A model generated the notes under the pieces. That model was not told the DNA's origin. It did not search any database and was given only the letters and a program-made list of their open reading frames with translations. Positions 35,721-45,224 of a DNA stretch of 64,000 bases are shown here, piece by piece; position 1 is the first letter of the stretch; every line of letters begins with the position of its first letter. The position numbers and the translations under genes are program-made. Source of the stretch: Paenibacillus sp. FSL H8-0548 (GTDB taxonomy: Bacteria > Bacillota > Bacilli > Paenibacillales > Paenibacillaceae); assembly GCF_038630985.1 (NCBI RefSeq), contig NZ_CP152049.1, positions 3,615,501 to 3,679,500 on the forward strand. Direction: 5' to 3'.

Positions 35721-37943
35721 ATGATTGAAAGATTAGCTGGTATCATCGCAGGACCTCGTACCAAATGGGTAACCTTGATTGCATGGATAGTCATTGCAGC
35801 GCTTCTCAGCGTATTTCTTCCCGCTGTTGGTGATATGGAGCAAAATAATGCACAAAACCTGGAGTCTGATAGTCCTTCTGTCATTGCAGAACAATTGATT
35901 AAAGACAAGTTTCCTAGCTCATCGGGTATTCCAGCTCTCGTTGTATGGCATCGTGAGAGTGGACTGACTGAGGAAGACTACTTGCTTGTTCAGAAAACGA
36001 CGCAAACATTAGTTGAACAGCCATTGCAGGAGCAGGGAGAGCTGGTGCCGCTGCACCAATTGCCAATGCCGGCTTTGCAGCAATTCACTTCAGAGGACGG
36101 TACAACGCTAGTTCAACCGATCTCTTTTGCAGAGCAGACTGAAACCGAAATTTTGAAAGAAAATATAGAAGCGATTCAAACGATTATTGGAAATGAATCG
36201 GGCAGAGATCCATTTGCTATTGCCATTAACGATGCGACTGAACTGAGCGTGCGGATCAGCGGTCCTGTAGGGATCACGGTTGATGCGACTGGATTATTTA
36301 AAGGCGCCGATGTTTCTCTGTTAATTGCTACAGTATTCATCGTACTTATATTACTGCTCCTTATCTATCGTTCGCCAATTCTTGCAATGATACCGCTTAT
36401 CGGGGTTGGCTTTGCTTATATAGTAACGAGTCCGCTGCTCGGATGGATGGCTCGTGAGGGCTGGATCATCGTTGATGCACAAGCGATTTCAATTATGACG
36501 GTTCTCTTATTCGGTGCTGGAACGGATTATTGCTTATTTTTCATCTCACATTTCCGGCAAGAGCTCACGCGTGAGAGCGATAAAATGAAAGCATTAAAGC
36601 GTTCATTCAAAGATGCGTCCGGAGCAATAGCTATGAGCGGCTTTACAGTGGTACTATCCTTGCTTGCTTTATTAGCGGCAAAATACGGTGCTTATGATCG
36701 CTTCGCAGTCCCTTTCAGCTTATCTATACTTGTTATGGGAATTGCTAGCTTAACGCTTGTCCCAGCCTTGCTTGCCATTATCGGCCGAGCATCATTTTAT
36801 CCATTTCTTCCACGTACGGAAGCGATGGAGCAAGCTCGTGCTGCAAAGAAAGGTAAAACATTCCGCAAGCCTGACCCAGAGAAGAAGCTTGGCTACAAAG
36901 TGGGGAATATCGTTGTCACTAAGCCTTGGACAGTGGTTATTTCTGCTGTAGTTGTGCTTGGAATTCTCGCTAGCTTCAGCAGCCAAATCAAGTTCACTTA
37001 TGATTTATTGTCTTCGTTCCCTAAAGATATGCCATCAAGAGAAGGCTTTGAAGTGATTTCCAAGACGTTTACACCGGGCGATTTGGCTCCGGTCACCGTT
37101 GCTATTCAGACAGAGGGTGCAGGAGCTGATCTAGCTGCCAAGCTGGCAGGCGTTCCACTCGTCGATCATGTTCAAGAGCCGAAGGAGAGCTTGGATGATC
37201 CGAATTTAGTTTCCTATTCTGTCATATTGAATATCAATCCCTATTCACAAGAAGCGATGGATACGATCCCGCTGCTAAGAGAAGCAGTCGAGACGGCTTT
37301 ACTAGGCGCAAACGTTGCTGATGTTGACCAAAAGGTATGGATTAGCGGTCAAACCGCATCCCAGTATGATTCAAGGCAGCTTACCAACCACGATAATAGC
37401 GTAATTATTCCTTTAGTCATTGTGCTGATTATGCTTTTGCTCGTAGCTTACCTAAGATCGATTGTGGCGATGCTTTACTTAGTCGGAACGGTGTTGCTGT
37501 CTTACGGTGCAGCACTTGGCCTTGGGTGGATCATTCTTCATTACTTTATGGGGATTGATGCGATTCAAGCCTCGATACCTCTCTACTCCTTTGTTTTCCT
37601 TATCGCGCTTGGAGAGGATTACAATATTTTCATGATCTCAAGCATTTGGCAGAAACGCAAAACAATGCCTTTGAAGCAAGCAATTAAAGAAGGGGTAGGA
37701 GAGACTGGCGGAGTAATTACATCAGCAGGACTTATTCTTGCAGCAACCTTCTCTGTTTTAGCAACTCTTCCGATCCAAGTGCTTGTCCAATTTGGTCTAA
37801 TTACAGCTATTGGTGTGTTAATGGATACCTTTATTGTACGCCCATTCCTAGTGCCGGCCATTACAGCGTTGCTTGGCAAAAAAGCATTTTGGCCAGCCAA
37901 GGTTGAGCTTATAGAAGAGCCTAAGCTAAGAGCAAGAAATTAA
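35721..37943 (+). CDS. MMPL-family RND-type transporter
   Basis: A 740-residue transporter of the MMPL/RND superfamily with two MMPL blocks, each with a helix followed by a large extracytoplasmic loop and five further helices. The second-helix motif GTDYCLFF and its counterpart GEDYNIFM carry the acidic residues that usually move protons. The ATG follows ATGGAGG. Substrate could be a lipid or a drug; the divergent TetR suggests inducible efflux. It is ended by a very strong terminator. Confidence 0.9.
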   Translation: MIERLAGIIAGPRTKWVTLIAWIVIAALLSVFLPAVGDMEQNNAQNLESDSPSVIAEQLIKDKFPSSSGIPALVVWHRESGLTEEDYLLVQKTTQTLVEQPLQEQGELVPLHQLPMPALQQFTSEDGTTLVQPISFAEQTETEILKENIEAIQTIIGNESGRDPFAIAINDATELSVRISGPVGITVDATGLFKGADVSLLIATVFIVLILLLLIYRSPILAMIPLIGVGFAYIVTSPLLGWMAREGWIIVDAQAISIMTVLLFGAGTDYCLFFISHFRQELTRESDKMKALKRSFKDASGAIAMSGFTVVLSLLALLAAKYGAYDRFAVPFSLSILVMGIASLTLVPALLAIIGRASFYPFLPRTEAMEQARAAKKGKTFRKPDPEKKLGYKVGNIVVTKPWTVVISAVVVLGILASFSSQIKFTYDLLSSFPKDMPSREGFEVISKTFTPGDLAPVTVAIQTEGAGADLAAKLAGVPLVDHVQEPKESLDDPNLVSYSVILNINPYSQEAMDTIPLLREAVETALLGANVADVDQKVWISGQTASQYDSRQLTNHDNSVIIPLVIVLIMLLLVAYLRSIVAMLYLVGTVLLSYGAALGLGWIILHYFMGIDAIQASIPLYSFVFLIALGEDYNIFMISSIWQKRKTMPLKQAIKEGVGETGGVITSAGLILAATFSVLATLPIQVLVQFGLITAIGVLMDTFIVRPFLVPAITALLGKKAFWPAKVELIEEPKLRARN

Positions 37944-37947
37944 TAAG

Positions 37948-37991
37948 AAGGGTTGAATCTTATGCTGCATAAGATTCAACCCTTTTTCTTT
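37948..37991 (+). terminator. Strong terminator after the MMPL gene
   Basis: AAGGGTTGAATCTTATG at 37948-37964 pairs perfectly with its partner at 37968-37984 (17 bp, loop CTG), followed by a T-rich tail. Confidence 0.93.
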
Positions 37992-38078
37992 TCCTAAAAA
38001 TGAAACATTTTCCCAATCACATACGTCTTATTTAGAGGGCTGTCTGCCTATTATAGAGAAAAGTCGGGGGAATTCATA

Positions 38079-38663
38079 TTGAGAAGAATACGCTTTATTA
38101 AGGTATGGCTGGCCGTTTCTATTTTGATAAGCAGCAGTGCGCTTTTATTTCCAGCTAGAGCTGCGGCATGCAGCTGTGTGAAGCCTGGCTCAGTTCAAGA
38201 GGCTGACGTAAGAAGTGATGCCGTTTTTGAAGGTACGGTAACTAAAGTAAAACCAACATCCGCGCGTTTGTTAAGCTCCTCTGTGAAGGCGGTCAAAGCA
38301 AGCTTTCAAGTAAATGAAGTTTGGAAGGGGCATGTATCGCCAACCATCGAAGTGCTTACAGCGGAAGGCAGTGATAGCTGCGGCTATGAGTTCGTAGAGG
38401 GAGAACGGTATTTGGTCTATGCGACGGCAACAGGAAAAGCGCTTGAGGTTAACCTTTGCAGTCAAACGGTACTACATAGTAAAGCTGATGAGCAGTTTAT
38501 GGTGCTTGGCAGCGGATCACTTCCGCCACAGCCTAATTTAGAAGAACAGCTGTCTAATGATGTTTTTGCGAGAAATCTTATTGTTTTTTTGAGCGTAATC
38601 GTTGCAGCTTCATCCGGACTATTGCTTTATCGCAGATATAAGGGAGCTAAATCAAGAACATAG
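38079..38663 (+). CDS. TIMP/netrin-like secreted, membrane-anchored protein
   Basis: The 194-residue protein has an N-terminal signal peptide ending about ARA, after which ACSC begins the mature domain, as in tissue inhibitors of metalloproteases. It continues GTVTKVKP, VWKGH, CGYEFVEGERYLVYA and NLCSQT, giving four Cys for likely disulfides, and ends in a C-terminal helix (about 165-185) with a YRRYKGAKSRT tail. Such NTR-like domains occur on Bacillales surfaces with unknown role. TTG start after GGGGGAA. Its 3' end overlaps the convergent permease gene by 17 bp. Confidence 0.75.
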   Translation: MRRIRFIKVWLAVSILISSSALLFPARAAACSCVKPGSVQEADVRSDAVFEGTVTKVKPTSARLLSSSVKAVKASFQVNEVWKGHVSPTIEVLTAEGSDSCGYEFVEGERYLVYATATGKALEVNLCSQTVLHSKADEQFMVLGSGSLPPQPNLEEQLSNDVFARNLIVFLSVIVAASSGLLLYRRYKGAKSRT

Positions 38664-40059
38664 CTACAATTGTAGTCACCGTTAGTCCGATCAGCACTGG
38701 TTTTAGATTCCGACGTGCCAGCTCGAAGGGATCTACGCCGCATATAGCTGCAGCTGGTATGAGAGCCCAAGGGATAATCGTACCGCCGCCTACCCAGATA
38801 GCAGCTACCTGACCAAGCGCCGTCAAAGTAGCAATGCCAGATCCGATCGCATGACCAAATAGCTGAGCAATGGAGCCAGCCAGAGAAATGCCTGAGAAGC
38901 CAGACCCATCAAGACCTGTGACAGCTCCGACAACGGTTAATGTGATCGAACCTACAACGCCATTGACGGGCACAGCATGTGCGAGCGCGTTACCCAAATC
39001 ATTGACAATCCCATGAGAGGCCTCTGGCAGCTTCTCTCCAAACATGGCTAGGAAGCCAGAGTCACCCAAATAAAAGAATGCCGCAATGGGGATAACAGGG
39101 CCAAATACTTTAAAGCCGAATAAAAAGCCTTCAATTAAATAGCTGGTTGTTTTCTCGAAGCCTTTCCCTTTATGGGTCAGCATCGTGATCAGAAGCATAA
39201 TGAGAATAGCAGTACCGCCAATTAAAGCTGTGGCATCGCCACCTTGAAGATCGAGCAAAAACATCGCAAATACATCTAATGCAAACAATATAGGAATGAT
39301 AATAGCGAGTAAGCGCTTCGTACTTAGTGACAGTGAGCTGCGATCAGCCTCAGCATGTGGATCGTAGATTTGATCGTTAGCATCTGTTGTCGTAATTAGC
39401 CCGTCACGCCATGTTCCCAGCTTCTGATCGCGGCGCATCATCCAGAAGGCGACAGTTGTCGTTACTGCACCCATTACGATGACTAACGGAATGCTGGCTT
39501 GCATGACGGAGTTAATCGGAATACCTGCCGCATCGGCTGTAAGCTTAGGTGCTCCTTGAATGATATAATCACCAGATAAGGCAATGCCGTGTCCAAATAG
39601 GTTCATGGCAACGGCAGCTCCGAGCGCGGGCAAACCGACACGAATGGCAACAGGCAGCAATACAGCACCGATAAGAGCTACTGCGGGTGATGGCCAAAAA
39701 AACCATGATGTAACCATCATAATAAGGCCGATGCCCCAGAAGGCCAGCGCGGGTGTTCTTAGAAAACGAGTGAATGGAGAGATCATAATTTCATTTATGC
39801 CAGTACGTATGAGCACTCGGCTCATGGCGACGATAATGGATATGATTAAAATCGTTCCAATCAGCTCTTTAATCGCGAAAATAAAGCTGTTGAAAATACC
39901 GCTTACTGAACCGCTTGCTGAAGTAGTTGCCAATATGCCGATTCCTAAAATTCCTGCAATACAGATAATCGTCGTATCTCGCCGCATTAGCATAAAGCCA
40001 ATAATGGCAATAACAAAGCCCAGGTAAACCCAGTGTAGCGCCGATAAATGAATGTCCAT
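38647..40059 (-). CDS. YhfA-like integral membrane permease
   Basis: A membrane protein of 470 residues with about 10-12 helices. It contains WFFWPSPAVALIGAVLLPVAI, a GHGIALSGDYIIQGAPKLTA segment and a C-terminal GGGTIIPWALIPAAAICGVDPFELARRN. The pattern resembles the ion/carboxylate transporter superfamily (GntP/DcuC-like) and YhfA of Bacillus; substrate unknown. The ATG at 40059 is 8 nt after AAGGAG and is better than one 21 bp upstream, which lies before that site. Convergent with the TIMP-like gene. Confidence 0.7.
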   Translation of the reverse strand: MDIHLSALHWVYLGFVIAIIGFMLMRRDTTIICIAGILGIGILATTSASGSVSGIFNSFIFAIKELIGTILIISIIVAMSRVLIRTGINEIMISPFTRFLRTPALAFWGIGLIMMVTSWFFWPSPAVALIGAVLLPVAIRVGLPALGAAVAMNLFGHGIALSGDYIIQGAPKLTADAAGIPINSVMQASIPLVIVMGAVTTTVAFWMMRRDQKLGTWRDGLITTTDANDQIYDPHAEADRSSLSLSTKRLLAIIIPILFALDVFAMFLLDLQGGDATALIGGTAILIMLLITMLTHKGKGFEKTTSYLIEGFLFGFKVFGPVIPIAAFFYLGDSGFLAMFGEKLPEASHGIVNDLGNALAHAVPVNGVVGSITLTVVGAVTGLDGSGFSGISLAGSIAQLFGHAIGSGIATLTALGQVAAIWVGGGTIIPWALIPAAAICGVDPFELARRNLKPVLIGLTVTTIVAMFLI

Positions 40060-40179
40060 CCGATCATCTCCTTGTGGCATACACGAAACCAGTATGAACT
40101 GAATTCGTATAGTAATGTATGCAAATACACAGATAGGCGTTCATCTTGAACGTATGGGAGACAACCGAGGGGGAATAGA

Positions 40180-40623
40180 ATGATTAAGCGAAGAGTATCG
40201 ATGCTGTTGCTGCTCTCTTTAATGCTTCTGACTGCTGGCTGTGGTATTATAAATGAAGTAGGACAAACGGTAAATTTTGCAACAGAGACAACGGACTACT
40301 TACAATCGTTAAAGGATTTCGGGCAAGATATGAATACACTTGCGGAGCAAGCCGTAGCGGATCTGGACGCTAGAACAACTCTAATCGAGCAGCTGCAGGC
40401 ACTCAAGCAGCAGATCACTCGCTATGAGGGACTTCAGGTGCCTGATTACGCAACAAAACTTCATGAATCGTTGACCGAATACAATGCGACGCTTCAGCAA
40501 GGGCTGGATAAAGCTCTGACGAATATAGAGCAGGGAAGAGCCGCATTCGATTCTACAGGTATTCCGGATACGATGAACAAAATTAACGAGCTGTTAAATC
40601 AATTGAGTCAGCTTACACCGTAA
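40180..40623 (+). CDS. DUF6376-like lipoprotein
   Basis: A 147-residue lipoprotein: signal peptide with LLTAGC lipobox (Cys at about 21), then a helical, Gln/Leu-rich domain (DYLQSLKDFGQDMNTLAEQA, LIEQLQALKQQI, LHESLTEYNA). The pattern of a signal peptide followed by a short helical bundle matches the DUF6376 family of Bacillus. No known function. It is 26 bp before the next small gene and probably forms an operon with it. Confidence 0.7.
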   Translation: MIKRRVSMLLLLSLMLLTAGCGIINEVGQTVNFATETTDYLQSLKDFGQDMNTLAEQAVADLDARTTLIEQLQALKQQITRYEGLQVPDYATKLHESLTEYNATLQQGLDKALTNIEQGRAAFDSTGIPDTMNKINELLNQLSQLTP

Positions 40624-40649
40624 TGCAGGAATAGAAAGGAAGAATAATC

Positions 40650-40925
40650 GTGATTAACATCAATGTGTTGGAAGCCTCAATGACCTATTCTAAGGAAGAT
40701 GGTTATGTGGGCAAGGTTCATTTTGGAGTAGAAGGACAAGTAAATGAGTATGAGATTGCTTTGCATAGCAAGAAGGGCAAAGAATGGGGCTACGGATTGT
40801 TTTTCTTGAATCAATCAGGCAAGGAAGAGGAATTGCTGGCTTTAGAGGATCTATTGGAAGAAGAGGACGAACTATTTGATTTCCTTGTTGACACAGCGAA
40901 GGAAAAGCTGGAGAAAGCAGAATAG
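40650..40925 (+). CDS. Small acidic hypothetical protein
   Basis: A 91-residue cytoplasmic protein with a beta-strand-like N-terminus (MININVLEASMTYS, GKVHFGVEGQVNEYEI) and a strongly acidic helical C-terminus (LEDLLEEEDELFDFLVD). The GTG start follows AGAAAGGAAG. No family recognised. It lies just after the DUF6376-like gene and before a bidirectional terminator. Confidence 0.75.
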   Translation: MININVLEASMTYSKEDGYVGKVHFGVEGQVNEYEIALHSKKGKEWGYGLFFLNQSGKEEELLALEDLLEEEDELFDFLVDTAKEKLEKAE

Positions 40926-40940
40926 TATATTCAGACAAAT

Positions 40941-40995
40941 GAAGCACATACGCTCCCACTCTTTTGAAAGAGTGACCGTATGTGCTTCTTTATGT
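40941..40995. terminator. Bidirectional terminator between convergent genes
   Basis: GAAGCACATACG at 40941-40952 pairs with CGTATGTGCTTC at 40977-40988, and inside it CACTCTTT pairs with AAAGAGTG around a TG loop. A T-rich tail follows on the plus strand. It separates the acidic protein gene from the convergent sulP gene. Confidence 0.85.
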
Positions 40996-42447
40996 TTAAT
41001 GACCATTGGAGGAGGTTAAGCCTAGGTTGCTGATGATGAGCTTGCTGTCATCGTTAAGGCCAACAAAGGAGACCTGCTTATTTAATTGCTCATATTTACT
41101 TTTCACCTTTGCTATTGCCGTAACAGCAGATTGGTCCCATATGTGGGAGCTGCTGAAATCAAGCGTCACATGGGCTGGGTCGTTTGGATAGTCAAATAGT
41201 GTGACGAAGCGGCTGGTCGTTCCAAAAAAGAGCTGACCGGTTATTTTATAGGTGCGAGCCTCTGATTTTTTCGATAAAATGCTTACACGAATCTTTGCCA
41301 TTTTTCCAACAAAAACAAACGCACTTAGCACGACACCTGCAAAAACGCCTTTAGATAAATCATGCGTAATGAGAACGATAATGACGGTAACGATCATAAT
41401 TAATGCATCAGTACGGGGCACCTTATGAATTTGAAGAACCGATTTCCAATCGAAGGTGCTGATGGAAACCATAATCATGACACCAACAAGGGCAGCCATC
41501 GGAATTTTATTGACGACATCGCTTAAGGCCATAATTAGAAATAGCAGGAAGGAGCCTGCTACAAGCGTTGAAAGCCTTGAACGGCCGCCGGATTTGACGT
41601 TAATAACGGATTGTCCGATCAAGGCACAGCCTGCCATTCCTCCGAAAAAACCTGTTGCAACGTTCGCAATGCCTTGCCCTCTTACTTCTTTATTTTTATT
41701 GCTGGTCGTATCCGTCATCTCATCGAGAACGGAAGCGGTTAAGAGTGACTCTAATATGCCGACAATCGATAATGAGAAGGAATAGGGCAAAATAATCCAA
41801 AGTGTTTTGAGAGAGAATAGTACGTCCGGAATATGAAATAGCGGTAATGTGCTCTCAATGATGCCTCTATCGCCAACCGTTTTAAGATCAGCTCCAATGG
41901 CTACAGCGATAATCGAAACAATAATAATAGCTGCTAAAGGTGAAGGAATGACTTTGGTGAATTTGGGCAGCGTGTATATAATAACTAAGGTTAAGGCGAC
42001 TAATGCATACATAATCCAGGTAGCACCGACAAAATGAACGAGCTGAGTTGTGAAAATGAGAATGCCAAGTGCATTTACAAAACCAAGCATGACAGATTGT
42101 GGGACAAATTGGATAAGCTGGCCCAGCTTTAAAACGCCCATAACATATTGCAGAACACCGGCAAGAATGGTAGCGGCAAATAAATACTCAATGCCGTGGT
42201 CCTTGACAAGGGATACCATTAACAATGCCATTGCACCCGTAGCTGCTGAGATCATTCCTGGTCTCCCGCCAACGATCGAAATGATAACCGCGATACAAAA
42301 TGAGGCATAAAGACCAACCATTGGACCGACCCCTACCATTAGCGAAAAGGAGATCGATTCTGGAATAAGAGCAAGGGCAACAGTTATCCCTGCTAAAATA
42401 TCACCGCGAACATTTGAAAACCAAGATTTTTTAAGTTTTTCGAGCAA
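40996..42447 (-). CDS. SulP-family anion transporter with STAS domain
   Basis: A 483-residue transporter with the SulP sulfate-transporter domain (GDILAGITVALALIPESISFS at the N-terminus, GGMAGCALIGQSVINVKSGG in the middle) and a C-terminal STAS domain (about 390-480; HVTLDFSSSHIWDQSA). Family members carry sulfate, bicarbonate or other anions. I place the TTG start at 42447, 10 nt after AAGGAGG; an upstream TTG at 42486 would add 13 residues across the ribosome-binding site. The substrate is not determined; sulfate would fit the cysJI genes nearby, but the two loci are separate. Confidence 0.88.
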   Translation of the reverse strand: MLEKLKKSWFSNVRGDILAGITVALALIPESISFSLMVGVGPMVGLYASFCIAVIISIVGGRPGMISAATGAMALLMVSLVKDHGIEYLFAATILAGVLQYVMGVLKLGQLIQFVPQSVMLGFVNALGILIFTTQLVHFVGATWIMYALVALTLVIIYTLPKFTKVIPSPLAAIIIVSIIAVAIGADLKTVGDRGIIESTLPLFHIPDVLFSLKTLWIILPYSFSLSIVGILESLLTASVLDEMTDTTSNKNKEVRGQGIANVATGFFGGMAGCALIGQSVINVKSGGRSRLSTLVAGSFLLFLIMALSDVVNKIPMAALVGVMIMVSISTFDWKSVLQIHKVPRTDALIMIVTVIIVLITHDLSKGVFAGVVLSAFVFVGKMAKIRVSILSKKSEARTYKITGQLFFGTTSRFVTLFDYPNDPAHVTLDFSSSHIWDQSAVTAIAKVKSKYEQLNKQVSFVGLNDDSKLIISNLGLTSSNGH

Positions 42448-42578
42448 AACAAAGAAGCCTCCTTGAAGTTTAGTTAGACGAAGCAACTGAACGCGATTAC
42501 CATTTGATTATGATAGCTTTCTAAACTCAGAAAGGTTTAGGTCGTTGCATACTAAGCGTTATTATACAATAAATCATA

Positions 42579-42617
42579 AATAAAGGAAGCACCGCAGTTT
42601 GCGATGCTTCCTTTATT
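42579..42617. terminator. Terminator between DedA and SulP genes
   Basis: AATAAAGGAAGCA at 42579-42591 pairs with TGCTTCCTTTATT at 42605-42617 with an additional CGC/GCG inside. It lies downstream of the minus-strand DedA gene; the minus-strand tail is T-rich. Confidence 0.75.
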
Positions 42618-42627
42618 AAATCGATTT

Positions 42628-43245
42628 TCACATGGGCCGATCAACCGGATCCTTGTTTTCTTTGCCTTTAAAATGTTTAATGGTTATAATGCCCGCAATG
42701 GCAGCGCCGAGTGCAACAATAATCCAAATACCGTATTGATAGATATGATTGGATAAATCCTGTACCTTATCGCCTACAATTGAACCGATGATGAAGTAGA
42801 TGAGTGTCCAAATCAGAGCAGAAGGATATGCGAACATGACAAACCGCTTGTAAGGCATACGGTTCATTCCCATCACATAAGGAGTTACATGTCTTAAAAA
42901 AGGCAGGCATAGGCTGAGGCTAATCGCGTAGCCGCCGTATTGATCACTGAGCTGCTCGGATTTAGCGACGAATCTACTAATATTCTTTTTGCTGCTGAAC
43001 CAATTGGATAGCTTGCTACCAGCAAATCTCCCAATGCTATAGCCAAAGGTCATCGCAGAGCATATGCCTAGGAAGGTCATTATAAATGCAGGTAAAGGCG
43101 ATAATACGCCAGACTCTGCAAGAGCGCCACCTGTCATCACAACGGCTTCATTCGGGATTGGCAAGCCAATCAAACCGAGACATAAGACGAGAAACAGGGC
43201 GAAATAGCCGATTTCTTCTATTATAGTTAATAGCAAATCATACAT
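42628..43245 (-). CDS. DedA family membrane protein
   Basis: A 205-residue protein with the DedA/SNARE-associated domain. GLPIPNEAVVMTGGALAESG near the N-terminus is a mark of the family and FLRHVTPYVMGMNRMPYKRF holds the conserved Arg motif; four to five membrane helices flank these. DedA proteins are lipid flippases or membrane-homeostasis factors. Several DedA paralogues are normal in Paenibacillus. It is transcribed alone on the minus strand. Confidence 0.88.
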   Translation of the reverse strand: MYDLLLTIIEEIGYFALFLVLCLGLIGLPIPNEAVVMTGGALAESGVLSPLPAFIMTFLGICSAMTFGYSIGRFAGSKLSNWFSSKKNISRFVAKSEQLSDQYGGYAISLSLCLPFLRHVTPYVMGMNRMPYKRFVMFAYPSALIWTLIYFIIGSIVGDKVQDLSNHIYQYGIWIIVALGAAIAGIITIKHFKGKENKDPVDRPM

Positions 43246-43447
43246 TTAACAACATCCTTATCTTCCAATTAGTACTGCAGAGTTCATATGGCTTCAACTA
43301 GGTTAACATATTCAAATTCGAAAGGATACCTCTCATACGCAGGAAGAACAAGAAGGATTCAAATTTAACCATTTCGTAACTTATTCCATCCAAGCACCAG
43401 CTACAATAGAGAATAGGTTTTATTTGTAAGAAGGGGCGGCTATTCTC

Positions 43448-43702
43448 ATGTTTGATTTTCAGAAAAAGATTGAAAAGCTGAGGCAGTTTGAATCGTTATG
43501 TTTTACAGTATGCGTCACCCTGCTTACAGAAGAACAAGCAGCAAACAATACGGCTGAACGGGTGTTATGCCAGCTCTTTGCCGATAAAAGCTTTTGGCTA
43601 ATGGAAGAAAGTGAAAAACCGCCTTATATTTTGAGATTATGCACGTGCGAGTGTATGCAGTATAAACGGCAAAATCAGCAAAATCAGGTGAAAACATCCT
43701 AA
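43448..43702 (+). CDS. Small hypothetical protein, Cys-rich end
   Basis: An 84-residue protein without signal or membrane helices. Residues about 1-60 are helical (FQKKIEKLRQFESL, LLTEEQAANNTAERVL), and the end carries LRLCTCECMQYKRQ with three Cys in six residues, which could bind metal. The ATG is about 11 nt after AAGGGG, which is acceptable. No family recognised. It lies before the MFS gene with a 102-bp gap. Confidence 0.6.
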   Translation: MFDFQKKIEKLRQFESLCFTVCVTLLTEEQAANNTAERVLCQLFADKSFWLMEESEKPPYILRLCTCECMQYKRQNQQNQVKTS

Positions 43703-43804
43703 CATGAATAAATACGTTGATATTTCACGTTTACAGCGATCATAATAGAATAGATAATCTTCAATATTTATATTTTCTATACGCAGATGCTGAAAGGATG
43801 AACA

Positions 43805-45208
43805 ATGAACGCTAATCAAACCCGTAAAAAAGTGACAGTTGCTTTGTTCGTCGCCACGTTCTTAGCTGCAATTGAAGGAACGATCGTTAGTACAGCAATG
43901 CCCAGCATAACTGGAGAGCTTAAGGGCATCCAACAATACAGCTGGATTATTTCGATTTATTTGCTTGCAACCGTCATTACAACACCTATTTATGGTAAGC
44001 TTTCTGATTTATATGGCCGCAAGAGGATGTTTATTATCGGTGCACTCATATTTCTCACTGGCTCCATGCTGTCCGGCTTGTCACAGACGATGAATCAGCT
44101 TATCCTATTTCGCGCGCTTCAAGGCTTAGGGGCGGGAGCACTCACCACCATACCCTACACGATTATCGCTGATCTATATCCTTTCGAGCAGCGGGCCAAG
44201 GTACAAGGCTGGATGTCCAGCATTTGGGGAATCGCGGGTATCTCCGGGCCCATGGCTGGCGGACTGCTTGTGGATTACATATCTTGGAGAGCGATATTTT
44301 ACATGAATCTGCCGTTTGGCGTTGTGGCTATTTATTTATTGTTCACATCACTGCGGGAGACGATTGAGAAGAAAAAGAGGTATATCGATTATCCTGGCAT
44401 AGCCGTGTTTACGATTGCGATGTTCAGCTTCCTGTATGGGATGACGCTGCTTCGGGAGGGTTCGGCTGAGAGTCTCCCCTTGGTGAGAATCGGTTCGTTT
44501 TTTGCCATAGCTATTCTTTTCTTTATTCTTTTTGCGGTCATCGAGCGCCGCTCGCCCGAGCCCATTATTCCATTTCAGTTATTCCGCAATCGGATCATTA
44601 GTATGGCGAATCTGGTTAGTTTTTTGTTATGCGTTATTAATGTTGTCATTATTTTTTATTTGCCGTTATGGATTCAAGGCGTCTACGGCAAGCCGGCAAC
44701 CTATTCGGGTCTTGCTATGATTCCGTTATCGATCGCATGGCCGCTCGGCTCGATTTTGGCCGGTAATTGGATTGCCAAAAAAGGCTTGCGCTTTATCAGT
44801 GTAATCGGCTCAGGCTTTCTATTAGCAAGCAGTATCGGCTTTGCAACGCTGACAGCTTCCACCTCAATTGTCTTATTCATCGTATTCACGTTTATGGCAG
44901 GCTTGTCATTTGGTTTATCGTTGACATCGCTAACTGTCGCTGTATCGTCAGCGGTTGGATGGGAGCAGCGCGGCTCAGCTGTCGCCAGCAATAATTTTAT
45001 TCGGACTTTAGGTCAGACTATTGGAATCACGGTCTTCGGCTTGCTCCTGCATACGGGGCAAGCGGAGGTAATCAATTCCGCTGTTCTTGCTGCAAGCTTG
45101 CATACGATATTTGTTTGGGTAGCCGTTCTATCGGTGCTTGTTGTTTTGGTATCTCTTGCTTTGCCTAAGCTTAATCAGACTGAGCAGCAGCGACGAATCG
45201 CTTCATAG
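43805..45208 (+). CDS. DHA2-family MFS multidrug exporter
   Basis: A 467-residue, probably 14-helix exporter of the EmrB/QacA class. Motif D at the N-terminus is AAIEGTIVSTAMPSI, motif A is GKLSDLYGRKRMFIIG, and motif C is GISGPMAGGLLVD. ATG after GAAAGGATG. It is 16 bp upstream of a serine hydrolase and may be co-transcribed with it. Exported compound unknown. Confidence 0.88.
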   Translation: MNANQTRKKVTVALFVATFLAAIEGTIVSTAMPSITGELKGIQQYSWIISIYLLATVITTPIYGKLSDLYGRKRMFIIGALIFLTGSMLSGLSQTMNQLILFRALQGLGAGALTTIPYTIIADLYPFEQRAKVQGWMSSIWGIAGISGPMAGGLLVDYISWRAIFYMNLPFGVVAIYLLFTSLRETIEKKKRYIDYPGIAVFTIAMFSFLYGMTLLREGSAESLPLVRIGSFFAIAILFFILFAVIERRSPEPIIPFQLFRNRIISMANLVSFLLCVINVVIIFYLPLWIQGVYGKPATYSGLAMIPLSIAWPLGSILAGNWIAKKGLRFISVIGSGFLLASSIGFATLTASTSIVLFIVFTFMAGLSFGLSLTSLTVAVSSAVGWEQRGSAVASNNFIRTLGQTIGITVFGLLLHTGQAEVINSAVLAASLHTIFVWVAVLSVLVVLVSLALPKLNQTEQQRRIAS

Positions 45209-45224
45209 AAAGGTCGAATAGCTT

